Position numbers and translations under genes: made by a program
Notes under the pieces: generated by a model
Database searches by the model: none
Told to the model about the DNA's origin: nothing
What the model saw: the letters and a program-made list of their open reading frames with translations, nothing else
Part shown: positions 5,081-11,055 of the stretch, piece after piece
Layout: each line of letters starts with the position of its first letter
How positions within the stretch are numbered: position 1 is the stretch's first letter
Source: Parcubacteria group bacterium
GTDB taxonomy: Bacteria > Patescibacteriota > Minisyncoccia > Phycocordibacterales > Phycocordibacteraceae
Reading direction: 5' to 3'
DNA length: 11,055 nucleotides
Assembly: GCA_028286505.1 (NCBI GenBank)
Contig: JAQBRK010000037.1
Coordinates: forward strand, 1 to 11,055

Positions 5081-5093
5081 GGCGTGGTAGGAT
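5065..5093 (+). promoter_or_regulatory. Promoter of the abrB-like/MATE operon
   Basis: TTGCGT (5065-5070) and TAGGAT (5088-5093) are 17 nt apart, and the -10 is preceded by TGG (extended -10). Predicted start is near 5100, leaving a leader of about 14 nt before the ATG at 5114. A TATATC shifted by 5 nt is an alternative -10. Confidence 0.5.
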
Positions 5094-5113
5094 ATATCCT
5101 ACATTCCATACCT

Positions 5114-5338
5114 ATGAAATCCAAGAAACCGCACGTGCAATTCGGAGTCACCTCAATGGGTGAGAAAGGTCAGGTAGTCATACCTGCCGACATACGCGAG
5201 GAACTCTCCTTTAAGAAAGGGGAAAAGCTCATGGTCATCGCGAAAAACGGCAGCGTTACCCTTATGCCCGCGTCACGCTTCGAAGAAATGACCCGCAGGC
5301 TTTCGGCGTTCAAGGACCTCTTTACCGAAACTAACTAA
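5114..5338 (+). CDS. AbrB/SpoVT-family DNA-binding protein
   Basis: A 74-residue protein with a swapped-hairpin AbrB-type DNA-binding domain at about 11-55: VTSMGEKGQVVIPADIREEL, then KKGEKLMVIAKNGSVTLMPA. The G-Q-V-V-I-P-A-x-I-R core is the family signature, as in AbrB, SpoVT and MazE-like antitoxins. The C-terminal 20 residues (RFEEMTRRLSAFKDLF) are a short amphipathic helix. The next gene begins 7 nt after its stop, so it probably regulates, and is co-transcribed with, the MATE exporter. No toxin partner follows, which argues against an antitoxin role. The ATG at 5114 is chosen because the domain starts just after it. The frame stays open upstream to 5006, but that stretch crosses the promoter. 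Confidence 0.87.
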   Translation: MKSKKPHVQFGVTSMGEKGQVVIPADIREELSFKKGEKLMVIAKNGSVTLMPASRFEEMTRRLSAFKDLFTETN

Positions 5339-5345
5339 TCTTTTT

Positions 5346-6776
5346 ATGGCATCACCGAAAAATTCCCTCCTTGAGGGCCCTATACTGAAATCCCTTATTA
5401 CGCTCGCGGTACCTATCGTACTCGCGAACATTCTTCAGGCCGGCTATCAGCTCATCGATGCGTTCTGGGTAGGACGCCTCGGCGGGGAAGCCGTTGCTGC
5501 CGTTGCCGTTTCGTTTCCCGTGATCTTCCTCTCCATATCTATCGGTATGGGTCTCGCCATTGCCGGCTCTACCCTTATCGCACAGTACGTGGGCGCCAAA
5601 AATCACGACATGGTGAATCATGTCGCGGCTCAGACGCTTCTCATGATAGTGATCGCGTCACTCGCACTCGGCGCTATCGGCTTCGCGCTCGCTCCGGGGC
5701 TTCTGCATCTCATGGGCGTGTCCGCTGAGGTGTACTCGGGCGCACTCGGTTTCATGCGCGTTTCCTTCGTCGGCCTCGTATTCAATTTCGTTTTCTTCAT
5801 GTTCCAGTCCATCATGCGCGGCGTCGGAGAGGCGAAACTCCCGGTCTATATCGTTCTCGGTACCGTAATCCTCAACTTCATTCTCGATCCGCTCTTTATC
5901 TTCGGGTGGAGCTCCATTCCGCCGCTCGGGGTGATGGGAGCGGCACTCGCCACGCTCGGTACCCAAAGCGTTGCCGCACTCATAGGCCTTCTCGTGCTTT
6001 TTAGCGGCAAGTACGGTATCCATCTTTCGCTCAAGGACTTTTCGCCCGACTTCGCGTACATCAAGCGCGCATTCTTCCTCGGTTTCCCGGCATCGATAGA
6101 AATGTCGGCGCGCGCGCTCGGACTTACGGTCATGACGTTCCTCATCGCGAGCTTCGGAACGCTCAGCGTCGCCGCGTATGGAGTCGGTAGCAACGTCCTT
6201 CAGGTCGTCATCATTCCGGCGATGGGTCTGTCGATGGCTATCGCGACACTCGTGGGGCAGAACATCGGTGCCGGGAATATCGAACGTGCCGCGCGTATCG
6301 GAAAGCTCGGTGCATGGCTTTCCTTCGGCATACTCACCGGTCTTGGTGTCGTCGTCTTTATCTTCGCTCCGTACTTCGTTGGCTTCTTCGTACCCGGAGA
6401 CCAAGCGGTCATTGCGGCGGGTTCCGTCTTCCTGCGCGTCATGGCGCTCTCATGGGGCTTCATGGGCGTCCAAATGGCGCTCACGGGAGTACTGCGCGCT
6501 TCCGGCAACATGGTGATGACCATGATGCTGACGCTCGTATCGCAGTGGGTCGTTCAGTTCCCGCTCGCGTACGTGCTCTCGAAGCACACCGCGCTTGGCA
6601 TCACCGGCATCTGGTGGGCGTTCCCGCTGTCCAACGTTCTCATCGCGCTCATAACGCTTGGCATCTACGCGAAAGGGGACTGGAAGAAGAAGCGCCTCAC
6701 CGACCCCGAAGAAAAACTTACCGAGCAGGTTTCGGAAGAGATAATCGCGGAGGAAGCCTATACGCGTACGGCATAA
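5346..6776 (+). CDS. MATE family efflux transporter
   Basis: Integral membrane exporter of 476 residues predicted to expel drugs, metabolites or toxic organic cations in exchange for Na+ or H+. The protein has about 12 transmembrane segments in two similar halves. The N-terminal half starts with the MATE hallmark PIVLANILQAGYQLIDAFWVGRLGG (about 23-47, shown here by its start PIVLANILQ and end WVGRLGG) and continues with GSTLIAQYVGAKN. The second half repeats this pattern with PASIEMSARALG, VGQNIGAGNIERA and FLRVMALSWGFMG. The last 30 residues are charged and cytoplasmic (KKKRLTDPEEKLTEQ). Length is normal for NorM/DinF-type members. Translation starts at ATG 5346, 7 nt after the AbrB-like gene and without a Shine-Dalgarno sequence, so coupling to the upstream gene is likely. 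Substrate is unknown. The transcript ends at a strong hairpin. Confidence 0.93.
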   Translation: MASPKNSLLEGPILKSLITLAVPIVLANILQAGYQLIDAFWVGRLGGEAVAAVAVSFPVIFLSISIGMGLAIAGSTLIAQYVGAKNHDMVNHVAAQTLLMIVIASLALGAIGFALAPGLLHLMGVSAEVYSGALGFMRVSFVGLVFNFVFFMFQSIMRGVGEAKLPVYIVLGTVILNFILDPLFIFGWSSIPPLGVMGAALATLGTQSVAALIGLLVLFSGKYGIHLSLKDFSPDFAYIKRAFFLGFPASIEMSARALGLTVMTFLIASFGTLSVAAYGVGSNVLQVVIIPAMGLSMAIATLVGQNIGAGNIERAARIGKLGAWLSFGILTGLGVVVFIFAPYFVGFFVPGDQAVIAAGSVFLRVMALSWGFMGVQMALTGVLRASGNMVMTMMLTLVSQWVVQFPLAYVLSKHTALGITGIWWAFPLSNVLIALITLGIYAKGDWKKKRLTDPEEKLTEQVSEEIIAEEAYTRTA

Positions 6777-6786
6777 GTACGCGCAA

Positions 6787-6830
6787 GAGACACGACAAAA
6801 GCCGCCGCGAGGTGGCTTTTGTCGTGTCTC
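6787..6830 (+). terminator. Strong intrinsic terminator after the MATE gene
   Basis: The 20-bp arms 6787-6806 and 6811-6830 pair with a single wobble around a GCGA (GNRA) tetraloop. The arms contain AAAAGCC / GGCTTTT, so it can act in both directions. It insulates the operon from the promoter at 6842. Confidence 0.85.
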
Positions 6831-6841
6831 TAACGGTCATT

Positions 6842-6850
6842 TGATATACT
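6842..6850 (+). promoter_or_regulatory. Extended -10 element, leaderless start of 6857 gene
   Basis: TGATATACT carries TGn plus a near-consensus TATACT (6845-6850). Only GCATCC separates it from the ATG at 6857, so the start codon is the predicted first transcribed triplet. Confidence 0.6.
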
Positions 6851-6856
6851 GCATCC

Positions 6857-7387
6857 ATGAATAACAAAGCAGTGCTCGGCCTCGTTGCCGCTATCATCGT
6901 TCTCGTCGCAGCATTTTTCGTGCTCCATAAACAAACGCCTCCGGCGGCCTTTACGCCGTCCGTGGCAACCACGACGGTCGCGACGACCTCGAACCCGTCG
7001 AGCGTTACGCCGAGCCTGCCGACGAAGGCTCCTTCTCCTGCAATGAATATGAAGCCGCTGGTCATGCCTACTACGGCATCCCCGGCTCCCGTAACGAAGA
7101 CCCCGACGTCAACACGCCAAGGCTTTATCACCACTATCGACCAAAGCTCGCTCGCCTCAAGCGAATCACGACCGATACTCACGGGTACGGCTAACATCTC
7201 AAGCGTGGCTATCGTTATCGACGATCCCCAGGGGGTCGGCATAGCGGGGAGCTTCGAGATTCCGGTCGTAAAGGGTCACTGGTCGTACTCGGCTCCTCAG
7301 GCGCTCCATACCGGAACCTACACCGTCCATCTTATTGGTGGCGAAAAGCAGGTAGACGCAAAGCTCATCGTCAAGCTCTCTACGTAG
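6857..7387 (+). CDS. Membrane-anchored Ig-like extracytoplasmic protein
   Basis: A 176-residue protein of unknown function. One hydrophobic segment (AVLGLVAAIIVLVAAFFVL, 5-23) anchors it, with a short MNNK cytoplasmic tip. It is followed by a Pro/Thr/Ser-rich linker (about 28-88) and a compact C-terminal domain (about 90-176) of alternating strands: SRPILTGTAN, VAIVIDD, GSFEIPVVKGHWSYSAPQAL, GTYTVHLIGG. That pattern resembles a bacterial Ig-like domain of the kind found on surface proteins. There are no cysteines and no catalytic motif. It is preceded by its own extended -10 placed for a leaderless transcript. It is the first of three consecutive exported single-anchor proteins, and the next gene begins 26 nt later with the same MNNK start. 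The topology is clear; the Ig-like assignment is moderately sure. Confidence 0.78.
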   Translation: MNNKAVLGLVAAIIVLVAAFFVLHKQTPPAAFTPSVATTTVATTSNPSSVTPSLPTKAPSPAMNMKPLVMPTTASPAPVTKTPTSTRQGFITTIDQSSLASSESRPILTGTANISSVAIVIDDPQGVGIAGSFEIPVVKGHWSYSAPQALHTGTYTVHLIGGEKQVDAKLIVKLST

Positions 7388-7413
7388 CATTTCCTAATCG
7401 CCACGCCGTATTC

Positions 7414-7995
7414 ATGAACAATAAATCTTACGGCTGGGCGCTCATACTCCTATTGCTGATATTCGGTATCGCCGCGATATTCGCGTATCAACGCAATCAT
7501 GCACGTACTGCCGCATTGCCGGTGGTCACCGATCTTGCCGTATATCCGAACGACACCTATGGGTATTCGTTCTACTATGCGCCTGAATACACCGTTCGAG
7601 TAGCGTCAGAAGATACGGTGCTTATCGGAATGATGGCCGGAACGCGATTCGACGCATTTGCGGAAGCGAAAGTCGCCACCAGCTCCGATTCGTCAGGTTC
7701 CTATGATGACTTTGTCCTCACGTCACTTCGTACCTTGTGTGCGTGTACGGACACGCCGACAAAAACCGTGTACACGAACGAAGCAGGTCTTGTGGGAGCG
7801 GAATATGCATTGAACGGTAGCGCCGGCACTACCATCGGACCCGTATACGCATTCAATATAGGAGGGAATGTTACGGACGCTAAATATGCGGCACTTCTGG
7901 TCTATCGTCCGCTGGACGCGACCGGGGCGACTGAGGGCCTACGGGCGGAGAATCTGGCGGGTACCGTAGATATTCACAAGGCAATTAATCGCTAA
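7414..7995 (+). CDS. Membrane-anchored hypothetical protein (PsbP-like fold possible)
   Basis: A 193-residue protein of unknown function. An N-terminal anchor (about 7-25, GWALILLLLIFGIAAIFAY) follows MNNKS, and the rest is predicted extracytoplasmic. The soluble part opens with YPNDTYGYSFYYAPEYTVRV (44-63), a pattern seen in PsbP-like and related small exported lipoprotein-type domains of Parcubacteria; this is a resemblance, not a firm assignment. A CAC pair (Cys109, Cys111) lies mid-protein in LRTLCACTDT. No lipobox is present, so it is not a lipoprotein. The gene has no visible promoter or Shine-Dalgarno sequence and lies 26 nt behind the preceding exported protein, so the two are probably co-transcribed. 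Confidence 0.75.
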   Translation: MNNKSYGWALILLLLIFGIAAIFAYQRNHARTAALPVVTDLAVYPNDTYGYSFYYAPEYTVRVASEDTVLIGMMAGTRFDAFAEAKVATSSDSSGSYDDFVLTSLRTLCACTDTPTKTVYTNEAGLVGAEYALNGSAGTTIGPVYAFNIGGNVTDAKYAALLVYRPLDATGATEGLRAENLAGTVDIHKAINR

Positions 7996-7999
7996 CGGG

Positions 8000-8005
8000 T
8001 ATACT
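8000..8005 (+). promoter_or_regulatory. -10 element TATACT, leaderless start of 8012 gene
   Basis: TATACT is followed by AGGCAT and then the ATG at 8012, the same 6-nt spacing as before 6857 and 8636. There is no convincing -35. Confidence 0.55.
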
Positions 8006-8011
8006 AGGCAT

Positions 8012-8608
8012 ATGAAAACAGGAATAATCATCACGGTACTGGGCGTCGTACTCATTCTCGGAGGCATTTTTTACTTTTCAAGCGGGGCTCTACCGAAGGG
8101 TAGTTTGGAGAGCGTCGTTTCGACGGAAGCTCCATGGCCTGCTGAAACCGAGCATCTGCGAGACCGTCTCGTTGCCATTAATCTTCCGGCACTTGCCGCG
8201 GAAGGTCAGGCACTTCACATCCATCAGCATCTTGATATTTACGTGCACGGCGTTTTGGTGCAGGTACCGTCCGAAATCGGCATCCACACCGCAGCGCCGG
8301 CCTTTATCTCCCCTATCCATGTCCACGATACGTCGAACATCGTTCATGTGGAGTCGCCCATAGTGAAAGAATTCACGCTCGGTGAATTCTTCAACATCTG
8401 GGGCGTGAGACTTAGCCCTACGTGCATCGGCGGATACTGCACCGACGCTACCAGCACCATGAACGTGTACGTTAACGGTGTTCGCTATGAGGGTGACCCC
8501 ACCGCGCTCAAACTCGAATCGCATCAGGAAATCGTCATTACCTATGGTACCGACGCGGAACTTCCGAAACCGATTCCCTCATCCTTTACCTTTCCGGAAG
8601 GCTACTAG
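8012..8608 (+). CDS. Membrane-anchored histidine-rich extracytoplasmic protein
   Basis: A 198-residue protein. The N-terminal anchor is about 4-22 (GIIITVLGVVLILGGIFYF) and the rest is predicted extracytoplasmic. Two histidine clusters stand out: ALHIHQHLDIYVHG (67-80, His69, 71, 73, 79) and SPIHVHDTSNIVHVES (100-115, His103, 105, 112), with His92 and His171 in addition. A CIGGYC motif (Cys138, Cys143) follows. Similar HxHxHLD...HxHDxxxxxHxES proteins occur, as I recall, in actinobacterial and other genomes as conserved hypotheticals with the pattern FTLGEFFxxWG, also seen here at 121-131. The clustered His residues and Cys pair suggest binding of a transition metal such as copper or zinc; this is inference. 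It follows two other exported proteins but has its own leaderless-type promoter. Confidence 0.8.
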   Translation: MKTGIIITVLGVVLILGGIFYFSSGALPKGSLESVVSTEAPWPAETEHLRDRLVAINLPALAAEGQALHIHQHLDIYVHGVLVQVPSEIGIHTAAPAFISPIHVHDTSNIVHVESPIVKEFTLGEFFNIWGVRLSPTCIGGYCTDATSTMNVYVNGVRYEGDPTALKLESHQEIVITYGTDAELPKPIPSSFTFPEGY

Positions 8609-8620
8609 ACCAAACGAGCG

Positions 8621-8629
8621 TGCTATCGT
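8621..8629 (+). promoter_or_regulatory. Extended -10 element of the DUF1003 operon
   Basis: TGCTATCGT is a TGn extended -10 with hexamer TATCGT (8624-8629), 6 nt before the ATG at 8636. A short inverted repeat AAACGA / TCGTTT (8612-8617 with 8626-8631) overlaps it and could be an operator half-site pair. Confidence 0.5.
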
Positions 8630-8635
8630 TTAGGT

Positions 8636-9049
8636 ATGCAAAAGACTACGTCGCACCCTCCTACGTGGCACAGAAAACACCGTCAATCGATGACGTTCGG
8701 GCAGAAAGTCGCTGATAAAGTCGCGAACGTAATGGGCTCCTGGCCGTTCATCATCACGCAGACCGCTATCATCGCGTGTTGGATAGTCCTTAATCTCGTG
8801 GCCTTCATAAGCCACTGGGACCCGTACCCGTTCATCCTGCTCAACCTGTTGTTCTCGACCCAGGCAGCGTACGCGGCTCCCATCATCATGATGAGTCAGA
8901 ATCGTTCTGCCGAACGTGACCGCGCTCAAGCGAATGCCGATTACGAAACGAATCAAAAAGCGGAAACCGAAATCGAGGAGCTTCAGGTGGCGCTCTCCCG
9001 AATCGAAAACGAGAAGCTGGATAAGATTATTTCCCTTCTAGAGAAGTAG
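8636..9049 (+). CDS. DUF1003 family membrane protein
   Basis: A 137-residue membrane protein of a widespread uncharacterised family. The pattern is diagnostic: MGSWPFIITQTAIIACWIVLN (first half of the membrane region, about 33-53), WDPYPFILLNLLFSTQAAYA (61-80) and then APIIMMSQNRSAERDR (81-96). These give two transmembrane helices joined by a short loop. The C-terminal third (about 97-137) is a charged coiled-coil-like helix beginning with the conserved ADYETNQKAETEIEEL. A basic, His-containing N-terminus precedes the first helix. The next gene starts 2 nt after the stop, so it heads the operon with the GH63-like enzyme and the sugar isomerase. Molecular function is not known. Confidence 0.9.
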   Translation: MQKTTSHPPTWHRKHRQSMTFGQKVADKVANVMGSWPFIITQTAIIACWIVLNLVAFISHWDPYPFILLNLLFSTQAAYAAPIIMMSQNRSAERDRAQANADYETNQKAETEIEELQVALSRIENEKLDKIISLLEK

Positions 9050-9051
9050 TA

Positions 9052-10245
9052 ATGAATTTCAAGGACAAGGCGTTCCAACTCCTGCTGCGCAATCGCCGAA
9101 CGAACAGTTTGGGCCAGACCTACACCGTCCCGTCACCCGAGACGTATCCCTACCAATGGCTCTGGGACTCCTGCTTCCATGCCATCGTTCTCGCGAAGCT
9201 CGACCCGGAAGCGGCAATATCGGAACTGCGCACCATCCTCTCGCATCAACTCGATGACGGGATGATTCCGCATATCATTTTCTGGAATACGAAACTCAGT
9301 CGTCCGTATAACTGGGGTTGGGGGAAGGGAGCCATTACGTCCATCACGCAGCCACCGATGGTGGCCTATGCAGCGCAAGCCATCTATCACCACACGCGCG
9401 AGACCGCCTTCCTCGAGGAATTGTTCCCGCGCATGCTTTCTTTCTACAAGTATTTGATCGAACGCCGCGACCCCCGCGACCATAACCTCGTCAGTATCAT
9501 CAATCCGGACGAATCTGGCGAAGACAATTCGCCGCGCTTCGACATTCCCATGCACCTGTCTACCGACGTCTCGTTCTTCAAGCACATGTACGAACGCCAC
9601 AAGCTCGTGCGCGCGAACAGAACCTGCAACTTCGACGAGGAAATGTGCATGAAGCAGAATTTCTGGGTGAAAGACGTTCCGTTCAACGTCATCATGATAA
9701 AGAACCTCGAAATACTCGCGAAGCTCGCGCTCCTGGTGAAGGACCAGAAGGCACACGAGTACGCCAAACTCCATGCGAAGCTCATGCGCGAAGCGATGCG
9801 CGACCTCATGATGGAGGACGGCGTATTCTGGGCAACCGAAGGCGAGAACAACACGCATCTTAAAGTGACGACGTGGGCTCATTTCATGCCGCTTTTCGCG
9901 GAGCTCTACACGCCCGACGAAGCGAAAGAACTTATAGCGAAGCATTTTCATGATAATGACTCGCTTCGGTCACCGTTCGGCATACGTACCGTATCCAAGC
10001 AGGAGTCCAGTTATCGGGCTGCCGGGTTCTGGCGAGGTCCGATTTGGATGGCGCCGCACTGGTTCGTTTACAAAGGTCTGCGTGAATACGGATTCGAGGC
10101 CGAGGCCGAGTGGATTCTTGCGGCAAGCCTGAAACTCATGGAGCGTAACGGTTTCCGTGAGTATTTCAATCCTGAAACGGGGAAGGCCTATGGTGCGCAT
10201 AACTTCACGTGGGGTACGCTTGTATTAGATATGATGGAGTCATGA
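9052..10245 (+). CDS. GH63-like (alpha/alpha)6-barrel glycoside hydrolase
   Basis: Cytoplasmic enzyme of 397 residues without a signal peptide, resembling GH63 mannosylglycerate/glucosylglycerate hydrolases and, more distantly, trehalase and glycogen-debranching barrels. Characteristic motifs in order are PYQWLWDSCFHAI (33-45), GMIPHIIFW (70-78), NPDESGEDNSPRFD (151-164), GFWRGPIWMAPHWFVYKGL (325-343) and FREYFNPETGKAYGAHNFTW (368-387). By family analogy Asp158 in the ESGEDNSP segment would be the general acid and Glu370 in FREYF the base. The whole barrel is present and there are no accessory domains. The start lies 2 nt after the DUF1003 stop with only a weak GAGAAG upstream. The stop overlaps the next start (ATGA). 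The natural substrate, perhaps a compatible-solute glycoside or short alpha-glycoside, is inferred. Confidence 0.86.
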   Translation: MNFKDKAFQLLLRNRRTNSLGQTYTVPSPETYPYQWLWDSCFHAIVLAKLDPEAAISELRTILSHQLDDGMIPHIIFWNTKLSRPYNWGWGKGAITSITQPPMVAYAAQAIYHHTRETAFLEELFPRMLSFYKYLIERRDPRDHNLVSIINPDESGEDNSPRFDIPMHLSTDVSFFKHMYERHKLVRANRTCNFDEEMCMKQNFWVKDVPFNVIMIKNLEILAKLALLVKDQKAHEYAKLHAKLMREAMRDLMMEDGVFWATEGENNTHLKVTTWAHFMPLFAELYTPDEAKELIAKHFHDNDSLRSPFGIRTVSKQESSYRAAGFWRGPIWMAPHWFVYKGLREYGFEAEAEWILAASLKLMERNGFREYFNPETGKAYGAHNFTWGTLVLDMMES

Positions 10246-11055
10246 CCTACGACGAACTAATGGGGCAGTGGAGCGAAGGGACTTCCGTACGAGGTACGGT
10301 TGCGGATGCCCCTGCGCTGATAGTCGGCGGCATGGGGGGTTCGGCTCTTGCGGGAGATGCGCTCGCGTTTCTGGTGGATGAACGCGACATACGGATACAC
10401 CGGGATTACGGCCTTCCGCGGTACGCTCCCGAGGGCGCTCTGTATGTTGCCGTTTCCTATTCGGGGAACACCGCCGAAACGCTCGACTTCGCGAAGAAAG
10501 CCCTTGCTGCAGGGTACCCTTGTGCCGTTGTTTCTTCGGGAGGGCTCTTGCTCCAGTTCGCGCGCGAGAACGATTTACCGCACGCGATAGTTCCGCCCGG
10601 TATTCCGCCACGTAACGCCTTCGGACACCTCACCCGCGCGCTGTGCGCGCTCGTAGATGCGAAGCGCGCGAGCGCGGCGCTGGCCAAGGTTACGCTCGAT
10701 GAGGAAGCGCTTCGCGCAGAAGCGGAACAGGATGCGCTCTTCCTCGTGCACGGCGTACCCCTTTTCTATACGTCGGTAGGGAATGACGTGTTCTCACGTC
10801 TCGGCACGCTCATCATGAACGAAAGCGCGCGTACCCCTGCCTTCCGGAACGTATTCCCGGAAATGAATCATAACGAACTGCAGTCATTCGATACCGACAT
10901 GCCCGAAGGACTCATGCATTTGTTCCGCATGATGCTCATTCGCGACGAATGCGACGATCCTCGTATCCTGAAACGCATGCATGTCTTCGAGAAGCTCATG
11001 CGCGATCGCCAGCAAACGATACGTACGATGGATCTGGGGCATCTGAACAAGGCAG
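10242..11055 (+). CDS. Bifunctional phosphoglucose/phosphomannose isomerase (SIS domain), 3' partial
   Basis: The frame is open from ATG 10242 to the window end (271 residues; the family has about 300-350). It would interconvert glucose-6-phosphate or mannose-6-phosphate with fructose-6-phosphate. The first SIS domain has VGGMGGSALAGDAL (28-41), the phosphate-binding SYSGNTAETL (72-81) and PGIPPRNAFGHL (119-130). The second has the catalytic region IMNESARTPAFRNVFPEMNH (191-210), followed by NEL. Glu194 and His210 are 16 residues apart, the same spacing as the catalytic Glu203 and His219 of the Pyrobaculum PGI/PMI. The third catalytic residue, a C-terminal Lys, lies beyond the window. Start and preceding stop overlap as ATGA, indicating translational coupling to the GH63-like gene; a GGAG ends 2 nt before the ATG. 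It may serve as the cell's only PGI. Confidence 0.9.
   Translation, partial: MTYDELMGQWSEGTSVRGTVADAPALIVGGMGGSALAGDALAFLVDERDIRIHRDYGLPRYAPEGALYVAVSYSGNTAETLDFAKKALAAGYPCAVVSSGGLLLQFARENDLPHAIVPPGIPPRNAFGHLTRALCALVDAKRASAALAKVTLDEEALRAEAEQDALFLVHGVPLFYTSVGNDVFSRLGTLIMNESARTPAFRNVFPEMNHNELQSFDTDMPEGLMHLFRMMLIRDECDDPRILKRMHVFEKLMRDRQQTIRTMDLGHLNKA

Noticed and set aside
5114..5338. Antitoxin of a MazE/AbrB-type toxin-antitoxin pair
   Set aside because: The adjacent downstream gene is a MATE transporter and the upstream one a GST; no toxin-like ORF is present.
5658..6404. 248-codon open frame on the minus strand
   Set aside because: A shadow of the MATE transporter; extremely rich in Glu, Asp, Arg and His, as expected from the antisense of hydrophobic codons.
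9133..9951. 272-codon open frame on the minus strand
   Set aside because: It lies wholly within the GH63-like gene, whose motifs are unmistakable; the antisense product is a charged, low-complexity shadow.

Overview
The window looks like a piece of a Candidate Phyla Radiation genome, most likely Parcubacteria/Patescibacteria (Kaiserbacteria-like, at inference level only). The grounds are: a secreted protein with the C-terminal peptidoglycan-binding repeat typical of that group; a membrane RnfD/NqrB-like protein fused to a ferredoxin-NADP reductase-type module; several single-anchor exported proteins of unknown function; tRNAs without an encoded CCA; and almost no Shine-Dalgarno sequences. All recognisable genes lie on the + strand. 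No transposase, integrase, phage gene or CRISPR array is visible.

Layout. 2-1303: RnfD-like/flavin reductase fusion, cut at its 5' end. 1384-1560: small KGG-repeat stress-type protein, followed by a long hairpin. 1639-2349: sugar-1-phosphate nucleotidyltransferase. 2350-3076: RNA region with tRNA-Met(CAU), tRNA-Asp(GUC) and an unusual set of tRNA-end copies and hairpins. 3077-4225: secreted Ig-like/peptidoglycan-binding protein, then a terminator. 4417-5040: beta-class glutathione S-transferase behind a perfect palindrome overlapping its promoter. 5114-6776: AbrB-type regulator plus MATE exporter, 7 nt apart, probably one operon, then a terminator. 6857-8608: three consecutive membrane-anchored extracytoplasmic proteins, the last histidine-rich. 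8636-11055: DUF1003 membrane protein, GH63-like glycosidase and bifunctional phosphoglucose/phosphomannose isomerase (cut by the window end). These last three are joined by a 2-nt gap and a 4-nt ATGA overlap, so they are very probably co-transcribed.

How the genes fit together. The nucleotidyltransferase, GH63-like hydrolase and PGI/PMI form a hexose-phosphate/sugar theme. GST, MATE exporter, AbrB regulator and KGG protein suggest stress and xenobiotic handling. The PG-binding protein and the exported trio face the cell envelope. Several genes carry a -10 hexamer placed so that transcription would begin at or within about 20 nt of the ATG, consistent with leaderless or very short-leader mRNAs.

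The most unusual stretch is 2350-2900. The tRNA-Met 5' end is repeated twice upstream, and its 3' end is repeated inverted downstream, split by a small hairpin. The tRNA itself carries A18/G55 instead of the canonical G18/U55 elbow pair. The neighbouring tRNA-Asp also has an upstream copy of its own 5' end. I cannot tell without genome comparison whether this is a regulatory decoy system, a recombination scar or a family of repeats.
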